NCBI GenBank assembly: GCA_016858145.1
Contig: JAEHOE010000160.1
Span: 124,001-188,000, forward strand
Direction: 5' to 3'
Origin: Edaphochlamys debaryana
Taxonomy: Eukaryota > Chlorophyta > Chlorophyceae > Chlamydomonadales
Length of the DNA stretch: 64,000 bases
Both the position numbers and the translations under genes were made by a program. The notes beneath the pieces are model-generated. The model searched no databases. It saw only the letters and a program-made list of their open reading frames with translations, and was not told the origin of the DNA. Of this stretch, positions 57,501-64,000 are shown in pieces. Numbering within the stretch: position 1 is the first letter of the stretch; each line of letters begins with the position of its first letter.

Positions 57501-60500
57501 CCCGTGCCGGGTCCGGCCTGGGCCCGGCCGGGCCCAGGGCGCCCGGATCGCCCAGCCGGCGGCTGCCGCTGGCGGCGTGGGACCGGCTGCTGAGGCTGGG
57601 CCAGCTGGGCTTGACGAGGGCTGACGTGGCAAGATTGGACGAGATACGGCGATCCATCGCGGCGCGAATCATACAGCGACAGGTGCGTTGGGAACCCTGG
57701 GGGAAGGTGGGGTTGGGGTTTGGGCTTCAGGGCTTTGGGGTGCGGAGGGACAAGGGAGGGAGGTGGCTGTCGGGCGTGTTGGCGGGGCCGGGAGGGGATG
57801 GGGGCGGGGGCTGGCGGTCTGCCGCAGACTTCCCAGGGTGCTGTGCGCTGTGAAGGACAAACGGAAGCACCAGACACTGACGAAATCAGTTCTTATACGT
57901 CACTCACGCATGTCGATGCACACCGCAACCGCGCAGGTCCGGCGGTGGCTCCGTCGGAAGCGGCACCTGAAGCGATTGGCGGAGGCACGGGCGCGGGCGC
58001 ACGTCATGCAGCGACGGCTGCGGTGAGAGCAGGAGCCTTGCTTGCATGGGCCAAGGGAATCTGCATGTGCCCACGCCCCTTACCGCTCACGTCCCCTGCC
58101 CTGCTCCCCTGAACTCAAACAACCTCCACCCTCCCTCCCCACCTCCACTTTTGGGAGCCGCCGTCGTCATCCAGGCCCAACCCCTTACCCATCTATCCGC
58201 TTCTTCTTCCGCTGTCTCATCTCCCACACCCCTTCCCCCGGCCTCCCCACCTTTCGTAGGGAGCGAGCCGCCGTCGTGATCCAGGCCCACATCCGGGGCC
58301 ACCTGGCTAGGCGCCTGGCGGCCGGGCTGGCGGCGCAGGCGGAGGCGGAGGCGGCGGGGCGGCGGGCGGAGGAGGCGGCGCGGGGACTGGCGGCGCTGCG
58401 CATCCAGGTGGGGGTAGCAGAGGGCGGGTGCAAAGTTTGACCAACAGGGTGGGCAGGGTGCGGAAACGGGGGCGCGTGGGGCTGGCGGGGGCGTGGGGGC
58501 TGGCGACGCTGCGCGTCCAGGTGGGGGGTGAGGGGGCGAGAGGCTGCGCAGGAAGAGTCGGGGGGTGGGGGCGAGGGGTGCGGAAGGGTGAGGGCTGGAA
58601 GCCGCTGGCAGTCGCCACACGCAGGCGGTGCCCCCCTGCACATGGCCTATTCCCTGGCCCCTGGCAGCCAACCTGTTGCCCGGGTCCCCACCCCCCTTCA
58701 CGAGTGATAACCGAAGCCGTACGTTGTGTCCACGATGCCCCCGTGCACCCGCAGCGCGCCTGGCGGGCGCACGTGCGTGTACGGCGGTACGGCGAGGCGC
58801 TGGCCCGGGCGGAGGCGGCGCGGGCGGCGGTGCGTGCGTCTCAGGAGCTGGGTCTCCGGGCGCCGCCGTCCGAGGTTCGGCGGGCTGTGATTGTCATACA
58901 GGTGGGGCCCTGGGGCGGGGTGGAGGGTAATGGGGGTTGGTTGAAACTGGGATTGAGGCAGAGACTGCCCGGGCGGGTCTGGGACGAAGGACGAAGGATG
59001 GAGGGTGGTCGGAAACAGGTGAGACCAGGGGTGGGACGGAGGCCGTTGGGGGAGGGGCTGAGGCGGCGGAGGGGGCTGAGGAGGGGTGCAGGCGAGGTGA
59101 TGGTGCGTCGTGACGTGTGGGCTTCGGTGAAGGGTGCAGCCCCGTGGTACGTGGAGGTCTGCGGGAGGTTGGCGGGATGGGCAACGACGCCAGGGCCCCC
59201 CGATCCCAACTGTCCCCCCAACTGCCCGTGCCACCCCACCGCCTCCATCTTCGCACTTCCCCAACCCCCCAAATCCCCGCGACTCCCACGGCCCAACTGT
59301 CGCCCGCCGCGCAGGCCCACGTGCGCGGCTGGCTCGTACGGCGCAGCAGCGACCTGTGGTGGGCGCGTGCGTCTTGCGCGCTACGGCAGCGGCGGGCGGC
59401 CGTGCGGGCGTGGCGGGCGCACCAGCGCTTCATGTCTGACAGCTACGACATGCAGGCGCAGGTGGGGTGGGAGGGGGTGGGGGTGGGGGTGGGGGTGGGG
59501 GCAAAGTGGGAGGATGTTGGGTAGAACCCACCCCTCCTTGTCTCCCCACGCCATTCGGGCGCAGGTGGGGGCAAAGTGGGAGAGTGGCGGGTAGAAGGGG
59601 GGAGGCGGGGCTAGCGGGCACAGGGACTGGGGACAGGTGGTGTGATATCCGTGGGAAGGGGGTCAGGGTGTGTTGCCCCTCCCCCAACGCTCTGCTCTTC
59701 CCCTCAGGTGTGGGGGGGGGCCAAATGGTTGGGGTGCCTCCTCCTTCGCCCCTTCCCCCCTTGCCTTCACCCACTCCTTCCATGGCCCTCTGCGCTCCTC
59801 CCAAGCCACTCGCGACCTCAGTCCACCGGGCCCACGCTGCCGCAGCACAGGTCCCCGGCGCTGTACCCCTTCCCACCTCCTCACCCCCTTTCCCTCCCCT
59901 CACCCTCCTCCTTCCCCCCCATCCTCCTCTTCCTCCTCCCCCCTAGCTGCTGGGCGCACTCGTCCGGGAAGCCCAGGTCGCGGAGGCCCTGTCCGCAGAC
60001 CGCCGCCGCCAGGAGACGGAGATGGAGGCCGCCTTCTCCGCCTGGCTGCTGGGGGAGCAGCGTGTGGCGCTGAGCCAGGCCCTGCCGCGGGGCTGGGTGC
60101 CGCACCCACACCCGGAGGACCCGGGGCGCCTGTGCTTCCTCAACACGCGGACGGGTGGGGCGGGGCGGGTTGCTGGGGGTGGGGGTGGGGGTGGGGGTGG
60201 AGGGCTGGGGTTGGAGGAGGCCAATTACGGGTGCGGAGGGGTGTTTGGGCCACACCTCCTTGCTCCTGCTCTCGGCGCCGCTCCGTCCCTGCCCCTCGCG
60301 TGTACACACGCAAGCGGCATGCCGGCCCCATCCCGAGATTCCCCGGCCCCAACCCGCCCCCATTCGAATGCCTTCCAACACCTCCCCTGCACCCCCAAAC
60401 CCCCACACTAAGCACCGCAGGCGAGCTCCACTCGCTCCACCCCGCAGTGGCCGAGCTGGCGCAGCACGCCGCAGCACAGCACGCCGCGGCCGCCGCAGCA

Positions 60501-61177
60501 CTCGCAGCACGCTTCGCGGGCGTGCCGGCCTACGTGGAGGCACTGCACGCGGCCACGGCGCAGCAGGTGGGGGGGGGGCGGGGGAATGGGGGGACCGCGG
60601 GGGCGGTACTGCGAGTGCCTTCTGGCGGTTCGCCGTGCACGGCCGGCCCCACCCGAGGCACAGTGAGGGCGCAGTGATCAAAGGTAGAAGACATCGACGT
60701 AGCGCGGAGCGCCTTGTTGTGACGTAAGGTGTGGCCGACGCTTGGCTGGCTGATTCGGTTGACGAATGCTGGGCGTGCAGCGCCTTGGACCCCCAGGGTG
60801 CCCGTCGCACACCCTCCTTGCGTTCTGCGGGGGCGGGACTGCGGGGGCGGGGACGGGGGCGGTCGGGCCCCCCGTTGGGCAGGCTTGGGGCTTGTGGGGA
60901 GGGAAAGTAAGGCCGGGGTGAAGGGTCATGCCCCACTTAAACCCATGAGTTGCACGTTGCATAAACCCTGCCCATGTTCCCCCCCCCTCCCCCTCCCCCG
61001 CAGGCCGGGATCGCCATGCGGGCCATCGCGGTCATGTGGCAGCGGGCGGCGGCGCTGGCGGCGGCGGGGGGCCTTGCGTCGGCGGGGGTCAAGGGCGCGC
61101 GGGGCTCGGGCGGGGGGGCGCGGGAGGGGAGGCGGGCGGTCGCCAGGCAGGCCTTCGGGCCCGAGGGGGCCAGGTAG
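54567..61177 (+). CDS. IQ-motif protein with degenerate WW module
   Basis: Eleven exons: 54567-54665, 54890-55114, 55875-56576, 57203-57682, 57937-58022, 58260-58407, 58755-58901, 59315-59461, 59947-60154, 60421-60566, 61004-61177; 853 aa, phase-consistent. Residues ~110-340 are Ser/Gly/Pro-rich and probably disordered. Three calmodulin-binding IQ motifs follow: IIQRQVRRWLRRKRHLKRL (across intron 4), VVIQAHIRGHLARRL and VIVIQAHVRGWLVRR (across intron 7). Alanine/arginine-rich helices join them. Residues ~726-757 (PRGWVPHPH, GRLCFLNTRTGELHSLHP) resemble a WW domain whose second Trp is replaced by Leu. The combination recalls ciliary or cytoskeletal IQ proteins; that role is inferred. The stop in the last exon overlaps a possible donor (AG|GTAGAG), so further exons cannot be excluded. 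Confidence 0.8.
55115..55660 (+). repeat. Exact 176-bp tandem repeat, three units plus partial
   Basis: Units begin with GTGCGTGGGCTGACGGGG at 55115, 55291 and 55467, and a degenerate fourth at 55643, so the spacing is 176 bp each time. Each unit carries AACGTCACGGCCCTCACGGAG then GTGGG, a copy of the 3' end of exon 2 with a donor-like site. The array fills most of intron 2 of the IQ-motif gene. Confidence 0.95.
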
Positions 61178-62730
61178 AGGAGGAGGCGCGTAGGAGGTGG
61201 TGGGGCTTACTCGGAAGTGCGTGCAGTGCACAAGCAGCAAGGCTGTCTAGGGCTACACGGAGCGGTATGCGCGGACGATGTTGAGCGGGGACGGTGGGGG
61301 AGGAGGGGCTCCGGCGGTGGGACTTACTCGATTCGAAGTGCGCGTGAGGCAAGGTCGAGCAAGTAGGTGCAGGACGAATGTTGGGACTTGCGCGGCTGCC
61401 TGAGTGTACAGGACACATGTGGGGGCGCTTGGCTGAACTGCCTGCATTGGAGTCCTTCACGCAATAATAACTCGGCTTTACGATAGGCTGCAGCTGTTGA
61501 TGGCTGGCTGGTGGGTTGGATGGAACCTTACCGGTGTGCACAGTTGTGCTGGGCACCTCGACTCGATGTGTACTGATGCAGTCCTTACCGGTGTGCACAG
61601 TTGTGCTGGGCGTTGTGTACTGATGCGGTGCTTAGAACATCACCACCTGCCGGACTGCGGTTCAGGAAGGGGTATACCCAAGCCAACCTCCAACTTCCAC
61701 CTCAGGTGCAAGCCTCACCGCAGTCCTCCATAAAGGGCAAAAGGTAGTTACAAGGCATACGCGGAAGCCAGGCCGCCACGCCGCCATCCTAGTAGTAATC
61801 TATCAATCAAGACCGTCGGGTCCACGTCTAGGTAGGTCTAGGTGATGATACAACGGCAAAAGTGCTTGCCTATGATACAAAAGAACAGGGAAAGCTGGCT
61901 CAAATCTGAGCCGCTGCGTCTACGTGCGTGTACATACGCCAGGCCAGTGCATCTCGGGACCCTAGCTTGCTGAGCCCCCCGGCGACCGCTACAGCACATA
62001 AGGCCTCCCGGTGACCGCTACAGCACAGAAGGCGTGAACGCCTGGACAGCCATCACTGGGTCCAGCCTCAAGTCATCGACCGCTTAATCCAGCAGCTCCA
62101 TCGGCACGCAGAGAGCCACGTCCTGGGGGAAGGGAAGGCAGCAGGGAAGATACTAGCGTCAGCGCCTCTGTGTGTCAGGAAAAGACACAACGTAACATCA
62201 GGAGATCAGAAGGAATCCGACTAAGTTGTGGTTGTATCCTCATCCACAACAGAGGGCGAGGCGAGCGCGTGGTGTGCGTGCAGTGCGACGAGCTAGGTAG
62301 CGCCGTGGCTCAGTACAGCGGGGAAGTTGTCACCACAGCAATTAGCTCAGATCTGTTGAGCTTGAATATTTCCATTCATCAACGCCAGCAGCGGGCTAGG
62401 TGGAGTGCTCATGAACACTGGGAGTGCGGCAGCGGCTAGGGGATGCGTGCTGTGTGTATGCAGGTGTGCTGTGGACCCGAGAGCGTCAGATAGAGCTAAT
62501 GTTAATCCACAGAGTCTGCCGGCCTTTGGCAGTTTCAGACAGGGATAACTAAATTGGGTCGTCACTCGCTCTCAGGGGCGGGGTTCAGCCGCCATGGGGT
62601 GCTTGTGCAAATGCGGGGCGCCGCCAAGCCGACCACCACGCACACGGGCTCCTCACCTTGCATGTCAGCTTGGGTTGAAGGAGGGATGGGGCAGTCCAGT
62701 CGGAAGCATGCGGTTGAAGCACTTGGTTGT
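61178..62730. other. Convergent intergenic region with short duplications
   Basis: It lies between the IQ-motif gene and the bS6 gene. A 29-bp exact direct repeat lies at 61526-61554 and 61583-61611, and an imperfect 29-bp tandem at 61975-62032. On the minus strand a C-rich tract plus CAG precedes an open DVALCVPMELLD and a stop (about 62127-62089); it looks like a small terminal exon, but no partner exon with matching phase was found. Otherwise empty. Confidence 0.4.
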
Positions 62731-63099
62731 CTACTGCGTCGGCGCCGCGTTGGATATCGATGCGAGTGGGGCCGCCAGCAGACTCTCGGCGGCCGACTTG
62801 GCAGTCATGGGCCGCTTGACGACCACCCAGCGCAGGACCTTGTCACTGACGTGCAGCTCGTGGTCCAGGGACTTGAGAGCGTCCTGCTTAGCGACGAAGT
62901 CCATCTGCCAGATGTGCGCCTTATCGTAGCGCTCAAAAGGTCGGCGCAGGTCATAAGCGAGGTGCTGCTCGCCGTAGCTCGTCAGCTGGGTGATGAAGCC
63001 TCCGTTGCGGTAGACCACGTCGCCGAGGCCTTTGATCAGGGCCACCATCTCGGGCCGCGCGGACGGCCGCGCGAGGCACAGCAGCTCGTAGAGCGGCAT
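62731..63099 (-). CDS. MRPS6: Small-subunit ribosomal protein bS6, organellar type
   Basis: A single uninterrupted frame of 122 aa, unusual among the intron-rich neighbours. MPLYELLCLARPSARPEMVA opens the S6 fold (beta strand then helix). It continues with VVYRNGGFITQLTSYGEQ, LAYDLRRPFERYDKAHIW (the S6 signature strand), QMDFVAK and VLRWVVVKRP. Bacterial-type S6 binds 16S-type rRNA with S18 on the platform of the small subunit. Starting directly at MPLYEL without a transit peptide matches mitochondrial S6 of other eukaryotes, so the mitochondrion is more likely than the plastid; this is inferred. The last ~20 residues (AAESLLAAPLASISNAAPTQ) are extra to the core. Only 207 nt separate it from the next upstream gene on the same strand. 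Confidence 0.88.
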   Translation of the reverse strand: MPLYELLCLARPSARPEMVALIKGLGDVVYRNGGFITQLTSYGEQHLAYDLRRPFERYDKAHIWQMDFVAKQDALKSLDHELHVSDKVLRWVVVKRPMTAKSAAESLLAAPLASISNAAPTQ

Positions 63100-63231
63100 C
63101 TGACCCGACTATGTTACAGAGTAAGTATACACACTTGCAGCGCGGCAGCCGGCTTTATGGAGGCGGCCACGAAGCCCCATGCAAGCGGACGCCCCATCCC
63201 GGCCGCCGGCGGCCCCAGCATGTTTCGTTCG

Positions 63232-63236
63232 TTACA
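63232..63236 (-). terminator. Poly(A) signal TGTAA
   Basis: On the minus strand TGTAA lies 71 nt after the stop of the 74-aa protein gene and before the bS6 start, a good fit for its 3' end. Confidence 0.5.
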
Positions 63237-63306
63237 ACAAGCGTCAAAATGCGCTATGGTTCATGCCCACGGCGCGCGTTCACGGCCCCGCGCCGCGGAC
63301 TGCAAT

Positions 63307-63629
63307 TCAGCTGGACTCAGCCTGCTTGGTCTCGCGGGGCGGTTCCTTGACGCTGACGCTGGCATCATCATACATGGTGCTTGCGAACTGGGGCAGGAGG
63401 GGGGGCATGCAGCACTCGGGTTAAGACGTTCCGGAACAATGTGCATGCGCGCAACACCTCTCGCTGCGAGTGAATTCTTGCTCACCCACACGGCCCCGAA
63501 GAACAGTAGAGAGAACGATAGCGAAGAGGTCATGCTCGCCACCTTCAGGCCCCCGCGGAACACCCCGATGTCGGGCCAGATGGCCTTGAACCAGTCCGCA
63601 AACTGGTCGGGCCTCTGCCTGGGCACCAT
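63307..63629 (-). CDS. 74-aa single-span membrane protein, unknown family
   Basis: Two minus-strand exons, 63629-63486 and 63387-63307, joined in phase 0. The N-terminal 30 residues (RQRPDQFADWFKAIWPDIGV, then FRGGLK) are basic/aromatic. One membrane span follows (LSFSLLFFGAVW across the intron), then an acidic/basic tail (KEPPRETKQAES). Size and layout are like small accessory subunits of mitochondrial respiratory complexes, but I cannot name a family. An ATG further upstream in frame (63677) would add 16 residues; 63629 is chosen because the sequence from there looks protein-like. A TGTAA follows the stop by 71 nt. Confidence 0.68.
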
Positions 63630-64000
63630 GGCAATGCGTGTGTGGTGTCTCTTATAGCCGTCTAGCCAAGCAGCCAAGCTACATCGCAGGGTGTGAGCTC
63701 TGGAGTGCAGCCTGGGGGGTCAAGCAGTGAAGGAGCGTGGGTGGGAGGCGATCGGCCAGCACGACGCATGACGCCATGACGCCGCATGCAGAGCAGGCTC
63801 CGCAACCCAACGTGCCCGCCTTACACAGCTGTCTACCTGCCTCATACATTTTATGCGTGCCAGCCTTTCAGCATCCCAGCACGTCAGGGCGCTATGGGAC
63901 GAAGCCCCGTGCAAGGGCTGGGGTGTCCCAGCCGCCAGGGTGGCGGCTTGCGACGAAACAGGCCCCATGCTCCGCCTGTCCCCAGTACCCATGCATGTTG
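63630..64000. other. Right flank, no gene seen
   Basis: It should hold the promoter and 5'UTR of the 74-aa protein gene. A minus-strand open frame at 63720-63992 has no recognisable product. Confidence 0.35.

Noticed and set aside
62089..62127. Possible terminal exon encoding DVALCVPMELLD
   Set aside because: The acceptor looks good on the minus strand, but joining it to the bS6 frame through the GT at 62743 changes the frame and loses the stop, and no other partner was found.

Overview
The window looks like nuclear DNA of a chlorophyte green alga, most likely a member of the Chlamydomonadales/Volvocales; this is an inference. It is very GC-rich and intron-dense. Exons are short and separated by C- or G-rich introns, TGTAA poly(A) signals follow several genes, and the proteins include plastid-type, ciliary-type and proline-rich cell-wall-type members. 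No operon logic, CRISPR array, rRNA or tRNA gene was found. I rebuilt 13 gene models by hand, with 88 introns. Exon phases agree at every junction. The protein family was recognisable for nine models; the other four are the PD-(D/E)XK-like gene, a secreted 182-aa protein, the IQ/WW-like protein and a 74-aa membrane protein.

Layout. 527-4420 (+): plastid alpha/beta hydrolase related to cyanobacterial hydrolases and Arabidopsis AT5G19850. 9841-13238 (-) and 16190-17811 (-): tandem secreted CAP/PR-1 proteins with proline-rich linkers. 21170-30259 (-): 23-exon synaptotagmin-like SMP+C2 lipid-transfer protein, divergent from the next gene. 30600-34034 (+) and 38872-42337 (+): tandem LCAT/lysosomal-PLA2-like acyltransferases, flanking 35840-37928 (+), a PD-(D/E)XK-like protein with a coiled coil. 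43455-46487 (+): small secreted protein. 47941-50833 (-): DNAJC8/SPF31-type J protein. 51713-54302 (-): EBP/HYD1 sterol delta8-delta7 isomerase, divergent from 54567-61177 (+), an IQ-motif protein with a degenerate WW module. 62731-63099 (-): bS6-type organellar ribosomal protein. 63307-63629 (-): 74-aa single-span membrane protein. The longer gaps hold dispersed repeat remnants and microsatellites.

The most unusual signals are in gene architecture. (1) Short 'echo' copies of exon edges, splice sites included, lie inside the neighbouring introns of at least six genes; in two genes they are amplified as exact 45-bp and 176-bp tandem arrays. (2) Five of 88 introns appear to be GC-AG. (3) A TGCCGTAC motif and a dispersed GCGATCCCGCTCAGCAA family recur in introns, the first often at splice sites, which resembles introner-like behaviour. 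(4) A perfect 39-bp inverted repeat with a 10-nt loop lies 5' of the second acyltransferase. (5) The two acyltransferases have near-identical last exons but diverged introns. Several lipid-related genes (hydrolase, SMP/C2 protein, two LCAT-like enzymes, sterol isomerase) share the window, but nothing shows that they act as one pathway.
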